The position numbers and the translations under genes were made by a program. The notes beneath the pieces were generated by a model, which was given only the letters and a program-made list of their open reading frames with translations, searched no databases and was not told where the DNA came from. From contig CAXBOO010000005.1 in assembly GCA_963977425.1 (NCBI GenBank), positions 124,001-188,000 on the forward strand: a stretch of DNA of 64,000 nucleotides. The letters run 5' to 3'. How positions within the stretch are numbered: the first letter of the stretch is position 1; each line of letters opens with the position of its first letter. Positions 1 to 8,347 of the stretch are shown piece by piece. The DNA comes from CAXBOO01 sp963977425 (lineage in GTDB: Bacteria; Bacteroidota; Bacteroidia; Flavobacteriales_D; Luteibaculaceae).

Positions 1-2
1 CA

Positions 3-329
3 TTTCTTCACGCAGGTGGAAATATTGTAGAAAAAATATTGCTTCCGGGCGATATGCTTAAAATAGATACCGGATGCATTGTTGGATTTACTCAAGGGGT
101 AAAATACGACATTGAATTTGTAGGTGGAATTAAGAACACATTCTTTGGTGGTGAGGGCGTATTTTTTGCTTCGCTTCGCGGTCCAGGTAAAGTTTGGATA
201 CAAAGCATGCCCTTCTCACGTTTGGCCGATAGAGTAATTTCTTCGGCCCCTAAAATGGGTGGAAAACGCAAAGGTGAAGGTTCAATACTTGGTGGCCTTG
301 GCGGTTTAATAGACGGAGATAATTTTTAA
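3..329 (+). CDS. AIM24/TIGR00266-family protein, C-terminal part (truncated by window edge)
   Basis: The reading frame is open from the first bases of the window, so this is the 3' end of a longer gene. The visible ~108 residues contain the run LPGDMLKIDTG, then YDIEFVGGIKN, GGEGVFFASL and GPGKVW, which match the C-terminal half of the TIGR00266/AIM24 family (a trimeric beta-sheet fold of unknown biochemical role). The last ~20 residues are a Gly-rich tail typical of the family. An internal TTG at 39 is not a convincing start because the conserved frame continues upstream of it. It ends 2 bases before the next gene, suggesting co-transcription with the redoxin and nitroreductase genes. Family assignment is firm; function is unknown. 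Confidence 0.88.
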   Translation, partial: FLHAGGNIVEKILLPGDMLKIDTGCIVGFTQGVKYDIEFVGGIKNTFFGGEGVFFASLRGPGKVWIQSMPFSRLADRVISSAPKMGGKRKGEGSILGGLGGLIDGDNF

Positions 330-331
330 AT

Positions 332-877
332 ATGGCACTCGTAGAATCACACATGTTGCCTCTAGGCACTCCGCTTCCAAGTCTAAAAACTTTGGAAATT
401 ATAAATGGGTATACATTGCCCGAAACACAAAGCGATTTAACCGTATTGGCTGTTATTTGCAATCATTGCCCTTACGTAATTCATATCATTGAAGCGTTTT
501 CAGCTGCGCTCAACACATTGCAATCGAAAGGAATACAAACTATAGCTATTAGCAGCAACAACATTGTTACTCATCCTCAAGATGCACCAGAATACATGGC
601 TGAATTTAGTACGCAACATGAATTCACTTTTCCGTATGCATACGATGCTACACAAGAAATAGCAAAAGCGTTGATGGCAGAATGTACACCCGACTTTTTT
701 GTTTTTCACAAAACCGAAGGATTGATTTATCGAGGTCAGTTTTGCGACAGCCGTATCGGAAATGACATTGCTCCTTCTGGACAAAGTTTGCTTAACGCCA
801 TAGATACATACAGCACCTCTAAACAAATAGTTTCTGAGCAAAAACCAAGTATTGGTTGCTCAATAAAATGGAAATAA
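332..877 (+). CDS. Thioredoxin-fold redoxin (PRX-like, AhpC/TSA type)
   Basis: A 181-residue cytoplasmic protein (no signal peptide) with a CxxC centre, C43-N-H-C46-P, in the context VICNHCPYV after a beta strand, as in the PRX-like1 subgroup of thioredoxin-fold proteins. The C terminus carries the GCSIKWK block common in this subgroup. It probably acts in thiol redox or peroxide handling; the substrate cannot be read from the sequence. It starts 2 bases after the AIM24-like gene and its TAA is directly followed by the ATG of the nitroreductase, so the three are very likely one transcript. Confidence is high for the fold and moderate for a peroxidase role. Confidence 0.85.
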   Translation: MALVESHMLPLGTPLPSLKTLEIINGYTLPETQSDLTVLAVICNHCPYVIHIIEAFSAALNTLQSKGIQTIAISSNNIVTHPQDAPEYMAEFSTQHEFTFPYAYDATQEIAKALMAECTPDFFVFHKTEGLIYRGQFCDSRIGNDIAPSGQSLLNAIDTYSTSKQIVSEQKPSIGCSIKWK

Positions 878-1465
878 ATGCGATTCAACGTAAGCGAAAT
901 CACCGAATTAATAAAGTCTAGACGAACCATAACACCTGAAAATTTTTCAGATCGAGTGATTCACAAAGAGGTATTGAACAACCTGCTTAACGCTGGTATA
1001 TGGGCTCCAAACCACGGAAAAACTCAACCTTGGCGCTTCAAAATTTACCGTGAACAAGGCAAAGAACAATTAAAAGAGTTGTACACCAATGCTTACAAAG
1101 AGCTTACGCCTCCACACCTTTATCAAGAATCTAAAGCCACTAGGATTGCTTCAAGAATAGACAAAAGTTCGGCCATTGTGATGTTGAATATGGTAAGACA
1201 AGAAGAAGAAAAAATTCCGGAAATTGAAGAAATTCAAGCAGTAGGAATTTGCGCTCAAAACATCATGCTTATGGCCAGCGCCTATGGCATCGGTTGTTTT
1301 TGGTCTTCACCAAAATTTATTTACAACAAAGCTTTCAACAAAACCGTTGGTATCAATGAAAAAGACCATTGTTTAGGTTTGTTATTTTTAGGCTACGCAC
1401 CAGGAGAATGGCCAAAAGGACAGAGAAAACCGGTGGAGTATTTAAGCGAATGGATAGAAGATTAA
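878..1465 (+). CDS. Nitroreductase-family flavoprotein
   Basis: 195 residues, the size of single-domain FMN nitroreductases of the YdjA/NfnB type. The N terminus has the family SRR element (residues 14-16) that contacts the FMN phosphate, followed by APNHGKTQPWRF around 43-54, the usual APS/APNxxxxQPWrF block. The C-terminal part has LLFLGYAPGEWP, the region that closes over the flavin. It would reduce nitro-aromatics or quinones with NAD(P)H; the physiological substrate is unknown. Its ATG abuts the stop of the redoxin gene, pointing to a shared redox-related transcript. Confidence 0.9.
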   Translation: MRFNVSEITELIKSRRTITPENFSDRVIHKEVLNNLLNAGIWAPNHGKTQPWRFKIYREQGKEQLKELYTNAYKELTPPHLYQESKATRIASRIDKSSAIVMLNMVRQEEEKIPEIEEIQAVGICAQNIMLMASAYGIGCFWSSPKFIYNKAFNKTVGINEKDHCLGLLFLGYAPGEWPKGQRKPVEYLSEWIED

Positions 1466-1466
1466 A

Positions 1467-1805
1467 ATGTTAATAAGACTTCGAAATTATTTCGACCACC
1501 CTGTACAGCGCAATTATATTGTGTTTCAATTCTACAATCTAGAAATGGCTGAAGCTTTTCAGTTGACCTTGATTGAAAATAACATTGAATACGAAAGGGA
1601 CGACGAGGAAGAAAGTGTTCCGAAAAGGGTCTTATTTGGCATCCACAAAACCTATGCCGATCAAGCCAAGGAACTCAACAACATTACAATAGGAAAACAT
1701 CGCAAACCCTTTGTTGCTAACCCTTACTTAAAATGGTTCATGCTAATCATTGTGGCGGGTGCAATTACTTTATCAATTATTGGTTATTTAAAGAATGCAG
1801 CATAA
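1467..1805 (+). CDS. DUF2007-like small membrane-anchored protein
   Basis: 112 residues. Residues ~15-75 (VFQFYNLEMAEAFQLTLIENNIEY followed by an acidic stretch) resemble the DUF2007 'putative signal-transducing' fold, in which a ferredoxin-like domain begins with a phrase of the type 'VFxxxNxxEAExxxxxLexxgI'. Residues ~90-108 form one strongly hydrophobic helix near the C terminus, so the domain is probably held at the inner membrane facing the cytoplasm. It starts one base after the nitroreductase stop and its last 11 bases overlap the next gene. The DUF2007 assignment is by eye and only moderately sure; no function is known. Confidence 0.6.
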   Translation: MLIRLRNYFDHPVQRNYIVFQFYNLEMAEAFQLTLIENNIEYERDDEEESVPKRVLFGIHKTYADQAKELNNITIGKHRKPFVANPYLKWFMLIIVAGAITLSIIGYLKNAA

Positions 1806-2532
1806 ACTACTTTTCACCCTACTCTTTTTATTGGGAGGTTTACAATTAAGTTTCAGTCAAAATAAACAAGCTGAATTCGGTATTGTTCTGCGCCCAATTT
1901 TTGAAAGCGATGCATTTAGAACAGGGCCCATAAAAGCCATTAACGACGATTTGATTTTAACCATTCGTCAAAAATCGGGTTTTGCTTATGGTGCTATCAT
2001 CCGATATGGCTTAACCAAAAGCTTGTATTTCGAAGGGGGCTTAACCATTACTACAAGAAATATATCGCTCAATGTAATTGATGAAGAATATGACTACAAC
2101 ATCGATAGCGATTTTAAATTCTTAACCTACGAACTGCCAGTAAATGTTATGACTAAAGTACCTATCCGGGACAACTTTTTTGTAACTGCAGCCGCTGGAT
2201 TTGTTTTCGACTTTTTGCCTTCCGATTTAGAAACCTTCACTCCTGACGGTTCTTTTTACCATAGAACTTTTTATAAATCTTGGATTCAAGGGGCTGTTTC
2301 TGCCAATATGGGCTTAGAATATGCTACCAAAAATGCAGGCAGTATCTATATCGGAGCTAGTTTTCATCAACCATTTACCGATCTTACTATTACACGTATT
2401 GAGACTCAGAAGAGAATCAACAACAGAGAAGAAGAGCATACCATCTTCACCAATATTGCGGGATCGTATCTAACCTTCGATGTGCGTTATTTTTTTCCTG
2501 AAAACAAAAAAGCCCCTTCGCTAAACAAATAG
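1795..2532 (+). CDS. Outer-membrane beta-barrel protein (porin family-like)
   Basis: 245 residues with a clear signal peptide (MQHKLLFTLLFLLGGLQLSFSQ, cleavage after ~22). The mature part alternates hydrophobic and polar residues with glycine-aromatic turns (YGAIIRYGL, LYFEGGLTI, GLEYATKNAGSIYIGASF) and ends in a strand rich in aromatics (LTFDVRYFFPE), the pattern of 8-stranded OMP_b-brl proteins of Bacteroidota. It overlaps the upstream gene by 11 bases. Its stop codon lies inside the bidirectional terminator hairpin shared with the convergent yceI gene. The specific role is unknown. Confidence 0.75.
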   Translation: MQHKLLFTLLFLLGGLQLSFSQNKQAEFGIVLRPIFESDAFRTGPIKAINDDLILTIRQKSGFAYGAIIRYGLTKSLYFEGGLTITTRNISLNVIDEEYDYNIDSDFKFLTYELPVNVMTKVPIRDNFFVTAAAGFVFDFLPSDLETFTPDGSFYHRTFYKSWIQGAVSANMGLEYATKNAGSIYIGASFHQPFTDLTITRIETQKRINNREEEHTIFTNIAGSYLTFDVRYFFPENKKAPSLNK

Positions 2533-2545
2533 CAAAAGGGCTTCT
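2509..2545. terminator. Bidirectional intrinsic terminator between convergent genes
   Basis: An AAGCCCCTT arm and an AAAGGGCTT arm flank a CGCTA...TAG inner pairing, with an A-run on the left and T-rich bases on the right. It overlaps the end of the beta-barrel gene and serves the convergent yceI gene from the other side. Confidence 0.7.
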
Positions 2546-2564
2546 ATATTAAGATTGTTTGTGC

Positions 2565-3152
2565 TTACGCTTTAGCAACAATCGCAAAAGTAAATTCTAC
2601 TTCATCATCAATTGCCTTGTCTTTAATGCCATCAAAAAATGAGGCACTACCGTATTTGATTTCGAACTTTGTTCTGTCAAATTTCACATCGCCACTGATA
2701 GCAACCATGCCTTTCCCTACTTTGTATTTTACAGGGAATGAAATTTCTTGAGATATTCCTTTGATGGTTAAGTTACCAACCATAGTGCCAGTTCCATCGT
2801 TGTTTGATGTAAACTTAGTCATTGCAAACTGAGCTGTTTTATGATTTTCAACATCAAAGAAATCACCCGATTTTAAGTGGTTCAATAATTTATCTCCATA
2901 CTGTCCATCCAAATCAGAACATGTAATGGTTGTCATATCTGTAGAAAAAGATGCGGCAACAATTTTGTTGTCTTTTACTTCTACATTACCGTCTTTAAAA
3001 GTAAGGCCACCTGAATGTTGACCACCTACTTTTTTTCCTATCCATTTTATTACACTCTTTTCAGAATCTAATTTATGGTTGTTTCCTCCATCGTTAGCAA
3101 ATGATACAAACGATACGGTTAGTGCCAATAAGGCTGTTGCTAGTTTTCTCAT
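2565..3152 (-). CDS. YceI-family periplasmic lipid-binding protein
   Basis: 195 residues with an N-terminal signal peptide (about 19 residues, ending SFVSFA). The mature protein begins with the family signature around HKLDSEKSVIKWIGKKVGGQHSG and continues with FKDGNVEVKDN, SGDFFDVENH, GNLTIKG and KFDRTKFEIKYGS, matching YceI, a lipocalin-like barrel that binds polyisoprenoid-type lipids. It is the second gene of a two-gene unit: the marR stop lies 6 bases upstream of its ATG. The arrangement suggests that the MarR regulator controls it. The ligand and physiological role are not known. Confidence 0.92.
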   Translation of the reverse strand: MRKLATALLALTVSFVSFANDGGNNHKLDSEKSVIKWIGKKVGGQHSGGLTFKDGNVEVKDNKIVAASFSTDMTTITCSDLDGQYGDKLLNHLKSGDFFDVENHKTAQFAMTKFTSNNDGTGTMVGNLTIKGISQEISFPVKYKVGKGMVAISGDVKFDRTKFEIKYGSASFFDGIKDKAIDDEVEFTFAIVAKA

Positions 3153-3158
3153 GATGTT

Positions 3159-3617
3159 TTATTTTTTGTTTTTGAGTTTGTTTAAAAGATGGTTGAGTGT
3201 ATTCACCTCTTCGTCATTTAAGTTATCCATTATAGAAGACATCTTAGGCATGTTATCATCTATTTCAGACAAGATGTTCAAACCTTTTAGGCTGATCGTT
3301 AAATCTACTTGCCGTCTATCGGATTTATTTTCACAACGATTTACTAAGCCTTTGTCCAACAAACGATCTATGATTCTGCCCGTGTTGCTGTTTTTATCAA
3401 CCATACGCTCACTTACCATTTGCAATGAACAGGGTTTTAATTTTTGCCCACGAAGTATTCTCAATACATTGAATTGGTTGGGCGTAAGGTCGTAAGGTTT
3501 GAAAAAAACCGAGTTTACCGACTTGTACCACGATGCCGTATGCAAAATGTTTACAGCTAATTCTTGGCGTTTGTTGATGAATTCGGTTTGCTTTATTTCT
3601 TCGTTGAGGTTAAACAC
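3159..3617 (-). CDS. MarR-family transcriptional regulator
   Basis: 152 residues with the winged-helix order of MarR: helices around 20-50, the PNQFNVLRIL segment, the recognition helix region SLQMVSERMVDKNSNTGR and the wing RCENKSDRRQVDLTISLKG. The translated start is GTG at 3617; no internal Met offers a better start. A TATATTTG box lies only 4 bases upstream and a perfect palindrome TGTCGCGACA sits next to it, so autoregulation is likely. The gene is followed within 6 bases by yceI. The effector ligand is unknown. Confidence 0.9.
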   Translation of the reverse strand: MFNLNEEIKQTEFINKRQELAVNILHTASWYKSVNSVFFKPYDLTPNQFNVLRILRGQKLKPCSLQMVSERMVDKNSNTGRIIDRLLDKGLVNRCENKSDRRQVDLTISLKGLNILSEIDDNMPKMSSIMDNLNDEEVNTLNHLLNKLKNKK

Positions 3618-3621
3618 AACG

Positions 3622-3629
3622 CAAATATA
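3622..3629 (-). promoter_or_regulatory. Putative -7 box (TATATTTG) of marR-yceI
   Basis: An exact match to the Bacteroidota TAnnTTTG element read on the minus strand. It lies so close to the GTG start (3617) that the transcript would be almost leaderless. No clear -33 TTG was seen at the usual distance. Confidence 0.5.
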
Positions 3630-3639
3630 TGTCGCGACA
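3630..3639. promoter_or_regulatory. Perfect 10-bp palindrome TGTCGCGACA, candidate MarR operator
   Basis: A GC-centred perfect palindrome in an AT-rich intergenic region, immediately upstream of the -7 box of marR. A regulator bound there would block RNA polymerase. Assignment as the operator of the adjacent MarR protein is inference. Confidence 0.5.
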
Positions 3640-3667
3640 ACTAATGTAGAAACATTTAATTGTTAAA

Positions 3668-4267
3668 TTAAACAAACACACCCCTAACAACCTCTACATC
3701 AACAGAATGACCACCATGAACTTTTTCTAAATTCAAATTTACAGCATTTTCATCCAAGCGATTTTGATACAATTCTATCTTTTCAGAAGAAAAGAACTCA
3801 TCCTCATCTCCTACTACATACCGAATATGAGATGCATGTGCAGCTGAGAAAAAATCGAATGTTTCGGGAGCAATTTCACCAGCATACAATAAAACTTTTT
3901 TAAAAGGTATTACATTCCATTTTAACCAACGACTAGCCGTGGCTACCCCCTGACTGAAACCGCAAAGCGAAAAATGGGTGTATTTGCTTTTCAAGTGAGA
4001 AGAAAGGCTTTCTAAAATCTTCAATTGTTCTGCAATCGCACGTTCGCGATGCTCTTTAGTCATCCAATTGGCACCAACTCTGCCGCTAAATCCATTGAGG
4101 TAAAATAAGTTTGGCGCCTGAACAGCAATGATGTCATAGGTTGTAATGTGCTCAAATTTTTTGATGAAATATTTAGCCAACTGACCATACCCGTGCAGCA
4201 CAATTAAGGCATTCTGACTTTTGTTATCAATAGTTTCTACAACTATTTCTTTCTGGAAAAACATCAA
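3668..4267 (-). CDS. Alpha/beta-hydrolase, phospholipase/carboxylesterase type
   Basis: 199 residues with the alpha/beta-hydrolase layout: an HG oxyanion motif (LHGYGQ, ~25-30), the nucleophile elbow GFSQG with Ser105, an acidic residue near 154-156 in VVGDEDEF, and His187 in GGHSVD. This resembles small carboxylesterases and lysophospholipases. No signal peptide is seen. Its start overlaps the stop of the upstream lipoprotein gene by 4 bases (ATGA), so both are co-transcribed. Two consecutive ATG codons make the start uncertain by one codon. The substrate is unknown. Confidence 0.8.
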   Translation of the reverse strand: MMFFQKEIVVETIDNKSQNALIVLHGYGQLAKYFIKKFEHITTYDIIAVQAPNLFYLNGFSGRVGANWMTKEHRERAIAEQLKILESLSSHLKSKYTHFSLCGFSQGVATASRWLKWNVIPFKKVLLYAGEIAPETFDFFSAAHASHIRYVVGDEDEFFSSEKIELYQNRLDENAVNLNLEKVHGGHSVDVEVVRGVFV

Positions 4268-4911
4268 TACTCAATCTCCAAAATACAAGTACTCCCTTCG
4301 TCGCATGTCATGGTATAGCTTTCTGATTTCAAAGCTCCTCCGTCTTGTACGGTTGTATTGAAGGTTACTAATTTTCCTGCTGGAATTTTACACGTGTACG
4401 TACTGTCTATTTTACCAACAAATTGTTGAGCCGATTTAGGACAGCAATCACAGCTAAGCTCTACATCTGACCCCACATTAATTTTATCCGTTGATGAACT
4501 TTCGTCAATATTTTTCAAATGAATTTGAGCATAACTAACCACCAATACGGGTATATTTTGTTTTAGGTCTTTGGCTTCATACATTTCATCTGGAATCAAC
4601 TTAAATTCTTTATAAAAGATAGAAGTTCCATTCACTTGAACCTCATAATCCAAAACTTGTGTTCGTTCAAACGATAAGTTGAAATTACCTTCTGCATCAG
4701 TTACAGATTCGGCTATTACTTTCGCTCGTCCTACTACACCCGAAGTTGAGTTTTCTTGCGCATACAATTTCACAGTAACATCAGCTTGCGGTGCATCAGT
4801 AAATTCATTCACAACTTTTCCCGAAAAACTAAGTCCTTTATCTACTGTCTTTTTACAACTTGTACTTAGTAAAAGCAAACAAATAGAGCTGAATATAAAA
4901 ACCATTCTCAT
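4264..4911 (-). CDS. Lipoprotein with carboxypeptidase-regulatory-like domain
   Basis: 215 residues. The N terminus is a lipoprotein signal with lipobox LSTSC and Cys19 as the lipid attachment site. Residues ~28-115 (SGKVVNEFTDAPQADVTVKLY, then TDAEGNFNLSF) form a CarboxypepD_reg-like beta sandwich, common in Bacteroidota surface proteins. The C-terminal half contains six cysteines (CDCC, TCK, TCD, STC), suggesting disulfides or metal binding; no family is recognised for it. It overlaps the downstream esterase gene by 4 bases. Likely anchored in the cell envelope; function unknown. Confidence 0.7.
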   Translation of the reverse strand: MRMVFIFSSICLLLLSTSCKKTVDKGLSFSGKVVNEFTDAPQADVTVKLYAQENSTSGVVGRAKVIAESVTDAEGNFNLSFERTQVLDYEVQVNGTSIFYKEFKLIPDEMYEAKDLKQNIPVLVVSYAQIHLKNIDESSSTDKINVGSDVELSCDCCPKSAQQFVGKIDSTYTCKIPAGKLVTFNTTVQDGGALKSESYTMTCDEGSTCILEIEY

Positions 4912-5014
4912 GTTATAAATTTAATCAGATTTAGGACTCAGACATAGGCTTTTACTAATTAGACTAGAACACGGTTTTTTCATACATTTCGATTAGAAAG
5001 CTTTATAGCACAAA

Positions 5015-5027
5015 ATCCTATTAGGAT
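5015..5027. repeat. Short inverted repeat ATCCTA-T-TAGGAT before the channel start
   Basis: Perfect 6-bp arms around one base, ending 3 bases before the ATG at 5031. It could be an operator or a small occluding structure at the start; it may also be chance in AT-rich DNA. Confidence 0.25.
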
Positions 5028-5030
5028 AGA

Positions 5031-5873
5031 ATGACCGAACAAGAAAAATTAGATCTCAAATTATCGGACTTCCCTCAATGGAGAAAAAAAATCCATCGGG
5101 TTATTTTCGGTTACGAAACATTTGCGGGGAAACTCTTCGACATAGCCCTTTTGGTGGCGATTTTGTTCAGCATACTTGCCGTAATGCTCGAAAGTGTACC
5201 CAATATAAGAGAACAACATGGCGATTTGCTGCATGTTTTTGAATGGGCATTTACCATATTGTTCAGTTTGGAGTATATCGCAAGAATAGTAAGTCACCCC
5301 TACCCAAGAAAATACGTTTTAAGCACCATGGGCATCATCGATTTAGTGTCCATAATTCCAACATATTTAACCTTATTTTCAATTGGATCGCGCTCGTTAG
5401 CTGTCATAAGATCCATCCGTTTTATTCGAATATTCAGAATTCTTAAGCTGACTCACTTTGTTGGTGGTGCTCAAGTAATATCACAAGCTTTGTACGCTAG
5501 TCGACATAAAATCATTGTATTTCTTGGCTCGGTTATTTGTATCGTTGTAATTGTAGGAACGATGCTTTATGTAGTAGAGGGAGCCGAAAATGGTTTTACA
5601 TCTATACCTCGAAGCATTTATTGGGCTATTGTAACTTTAACCACTGTAGGTTACGGTGATATTGCTCCGCAAACTGTTTTGGGGCAAACATTGGCATCAA
5701 TCGTTATGATTATGGGTTATGCTATCATAGCCGTTCCTACAGGAATTGTTACGGGTGAAATGATCAACAACAAAAACCAAAACATCAGCGCAAAAAAATG
5801 CCACCGTTGCCAATCTAAAATTACAGCAACACCTGCAAATTACTGCAATACTTGTGGAGAGAAGTTAGTGTAA
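5031..5873 (+). CDS. Voltage-gated-type potassium channel with C-terminal zinc ribbon
   Basis: 280 residues with six transmembrane segments. S4 (about 121-140) carries arginines at near-three-residue spacing (R121, R127, R130, R133, R136), and the selectivity filter is TVGYGD (205-210) between S5 and S6, as in KvAP-like channels. After S6 the chain ends in a compact CxxC-x11-CxxC zinc ribbon (C257, C260, C272, C275; KKCHRCQ...YCNTCGEKL). The ribbon is an unusual cytoplasmic tail for a short Kv channel and might assist tetramerisation or sensing; that part is inference. The last 9 bases overlap the convergent acpH-like gene. Confidence 0.9.
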   Translation: MTEQEKLDLKLSDFPQWRKKIHRVIFGYETFAGKLFDIALLVAILFSILAVMLESVPNIREQHGDLLHVFEWAFTILFSLEYIARIVSHPYPRKYVLSTMGIIDLVSIIPTYLTLFSIGSRSLAVIRSIRFIRIFRILKLTHFVGGAQVISQALYASRHKIIVFLGSVICIVVIVGTMLYVVEGAENGFTSIPRSIYWAIVTLTTVGYGDIAPQTVLGQTLASIVMIMGYAIIAVPTGIVTGEMINNKNQNISAKKCHRCQSKITATPANYCNTCGEKLV

Positions 5874-6431
5874 CGTCAATTGGTTTTTTAAATATTCAAA
5901 CATCTCACTAGAACGTTGTGCCATTAGTCCATCATGTGACAGCAATGCTTCCAACACTTTATTCACATCGTATTTCATGCTCATACGGTAGTTTAACCCG
6001 TTCATAGCAGCCGAAATTCCATCGTATGTACCATATCGTGTCAGCCATTGTTCGCTCAATAAAAAAGGCAACATTCTCGTCATTTTACCTTTTTCAGGAA
6101 CATCACTTTGCAATACTTCATGAACAAAATCGATTAGTTGAGTTATGTCACTTTCAGAATTTTCTAGATGCTTGTGCAACCAATAATCAAAAGCGACATC
6201 AACATAAATAGGGGCCATTTTTCCCGCTATCGGACGAATTGATTGGATGATTTCTTTAACGATGGCGTGTTCATCCGTTAGAGAATCTATCTGTCTATGA
6301 AAAGCCACCCCCTTTGCCTTTTCATCAGACAATATTTTGAATGAACTTCCTTTGAAAGCATCAGCATACAAATTCCCCCAGGTTAAATCGCGATTAGGAT
6401 AACTAAGCCATGCATGCACCAAAAAATTCAT
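5865..6431 (-). CDS. acpH: Acyl-carrier-protein phosphodiesterase (AcpH/DUF479 family)
   Basis: 188 residues, close to E. coli AcpH (193). It begins MNFLVHAWLSYP and has GNLYADAFKG, FHRQIDSLTDEH, a DVAFDYWLHKH block and LSEQWLTRY, all in the order of the family (HD-like metal-binding residues in HRxID and DxxxDxxL). AcpH removes the 4'-phosphopantetheine group from holo-ACP. The gene is convergent with and overlaps the K+ channel by 9 bases, leaving no room for a terminator. Confidence 0.88.
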   Translation of the reverse strand: MNFLVHAWLSYPNRDLTWGNLYADAFKGSSFKILSDEKAKGVAFHRQIDSLTDEHAIVKEIIQSIRPIAGKMAPIYVDVAFDYWLHKHLENSESDITQLIDFVHEVLQSDVPEKGKMTRMLPFLLSEQWLTRYGTYDGISAAMNGLNYRMSMKYDVNKVLEALLSHDGLMAQRSSEMFEYLKNQLTLH

Positions 6432-6495
6432 TTCTAAATATAACCATTGGTGTAAATTTCTGAGCGATAAAAACTAGCTTGCTTATTTTTAATTT

Positions 6496-7527
6496 ATGGC
6501 AGGCAACAAAACTGTTTTTTGGTCGGCACAAAGTACTGGGTGGTTATTCTACCTGAGTTTGCTTTTACTGTACAATTATTCAGACGAAAATTTCTCTTGG
6601 CAAAGCTTTGTTTCGGCAATCAGCATTTGTTTGGTTGGGTTTCTCATCAGCAGTTTGATGCGTCTTTTTTTCATCAAATTAAACTGGCACAGAAAACCGT
6701 TCAAAAACCTCATTCTCAGAATCACTTTGAGTTCATTGGCATTTGCATTTCTGTTCCACGCCATCATTACCACCATCTCGTTTATAGCTTTAGACAATTC
6801 CGAAATAGGTTTTACAGCCAACTTGGAAATGCAAATTCAAGTTATACTCAACTGGGCTCTGTTACTGCTTTTCTGGTCGCTGCTTTTTTTCACTTCCAAT
6901 TACTTTTTAAATTATAGAACTGAGCAGCTTCGAACCGCCAAACTCGAAGCAGAAAACAAATTATTTGAAGTTCAACAACTAAAATCTCAACTCAATCCAC
7001 ATTTTTTATTCAATGCCCTAAACAGCATAAAAGCGCTAATTACAGAAGACCCGAACCAAGCTCGAAATGCAATCAATAAGTTGTCCAATCTTTTGCGACG
7101 TACACTCAATACCTCTGGAGAAACGCTTATCAACATCAATGAAGAATTGGATTTGGTAGAAAGCTATTTGGCCCTTGAGAAAATTAGATTTGAGGAACGA
7201 TTGAATTACACCATTGAAGCCGATGCAAAAAGCAGCAGTCAAAAAATTCCACCGCTTATGTTGCAAACATTGGTAGAGAATGCTGTTAAACACGGAATTG
7301 ACAAAACATTGCATGGTGGCGAAATAAAAATTACTATCACTGATCAAGAAAACACAACACTGATTACCATAACCAACCCAGGCAAATTGGGAGACAAAAA
7401 CAACAAAGGAATTGGTGTAGAAAACACACGCCGACGATTGCGATTAATGTTTTCTGATAAAGCCAGTCTTAAACTTAAAAATCACAACGACGGAGTTATT
7501 ACCACCATCACATTACCACACATATGA
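6496..7527 (+). CDS. LytS/YehU-type sensor histidine kinase
   Basis: 343 residues. Four hydrophobic segments fill residues ~13-138, followed by a short coiled segment and the His_kinase (PF06580) domain with the phospho-acceptor His169 in LKSQLNPHFLFNALNS. The ATPase part has the N box LVENAVKHGI and the G box GIGVENTRRRL. No large extracellular sensor domain exists, so the signal is probably sensed in or near the membrane. The stop overlaps the start of the LytTR regulator by 4 bases (ATGA), which fixes them as a cognate pair. The stimulus is unknown. Confidence 0.93.
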   Translation: MAGNKTVFWSAQSTGWLFYLSLLLLYNYSDENFSWQSFVSAISICLVGFLISSLMRLFFIKLNWHRKPFKNLILRITLSSLAFAFLFHAIITTISFIALDNSEIGFTANLEMQIQVILNWALLLLFWSLLFFTSNYFLNYRTEQLRTAKLEAENKLFEVQQLKSQLNPHFLFNALNSIKALITEDPNQARNAINKLSNLLRRTLNTSGETLININEELDLVESYLALEKIRFEERLNYTIEADAKSSSQKIPPLMLQTLVENAVKHGIDKTLHGGEIKITITDQENTTLITITNPGKLGDKNNKGIGVENTRRRLRLMFSDKASLKLKNHNDGVITTITLPHI

Positions 7528-8267
7528 GAACACTTATTATTGATGACGAACGCCTAGCGCGTAAAGAGCTTATTACACTATTAAGCGAATACACTGAAAT
7601 AGAAATCATTGGCGAATGCGATAGCGCCGCTTCTGCAATAGAGAGCATTAAAACTCTAAAACCTGATCTAGTTTTTCTGGATGTGCAAATGCCAGAAAAA
7701 ACGGGTTTTGATGTAATGAACGAAGTTGGAGACGATAAACCCGAAGTAATTTTCGTTAGCGCATACGACAACTACGCACTCAAAGCATTCGAAATAAACG
7801 CATTAGACTACTTGCTAAAGCCTTTAGACCCAACAAGGCTAGACAACACTCTAAAAGAATTAGCCGATAGAATTGGTGTCAACAAAAAAGAAGCCGCTTC
7901 TGAAGATGCAGCTAGTACGAGCCAAGACCAACTAACTGAAGACGATCAAATATTCTTAAAAGATGGAGAAAAATGTTGGTACGTAAAACTATCTGACATT
8001 CGGTATTTTCAATCGGAAGGCAATTACGTAAAAGTATTCTTCAACGACCACAAACCTATGATTCTCAAAAGTTTAAACACTTTAGAAGAACGATTAGACA
8101 GTAAAATTTTCTTTAGAACCAACCGAAAATTCATCGTCAATTTGCGTTGGGTATGCGATGTTGAAACATGGTTTAATGGAGGTTTACGATTAGAATTGCG
8201 AGACGGAACCAAAATTGAAGTCAGCAGACGCCAAGCCACTAAATTCAAGGAATTAAAAAGTCTTTAA
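7524..8267 (+). CDS. LytTR-family response regulator
   Basis: 247 residues: receiver domain (1-~120) with acidic pocket D7-D8, phospho-acceptor D53 in LVFLDVQMP and Lys99 in DYLLKPL, then a Ser/Glu-rich linker and a LytTR DNA-binding domain (about 140-245; FLKDGEKCWYVKLSDI, EGNYVKVFF, FFRTNRKFIVNLRWV). Translation is coupled to the kinase gene. The adjacent downstream GLPGLI and outer-membrane barrel genes are plausible targets, since LytTR pairs of this type often control neighbouring envelope genes; that link is inference. Confidence 0.93.
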   Translation: MRTLIIDDERLARKELITLLSEYTEIEIIGECDSAASAIESIKTLKPDLVFLDVQMPEKTGFDVMNEVGDDKPEVIFVSAYDNYALKAFEINALDYLLKPLDPTRLDNTLKELADRIGVNKKEAASEDAASTSQDQLTEDDQIFLKDGEKCWYVKLSDIRYFQSEGNYVKVFFNDHKPMILKSLNTLEERLDSKIFFRTNRKFIVNLRWVCDVETWFNGGLRLELRDGTKIEVSRRQATKFKELKSL

Positions 8268-8347
8268 CATATTTTCGATTGCCGTTCATCCTAATTTAAG
8301 GTCTATCATCACACACGGCATTATTTTTACAACATCAAATTCATACC

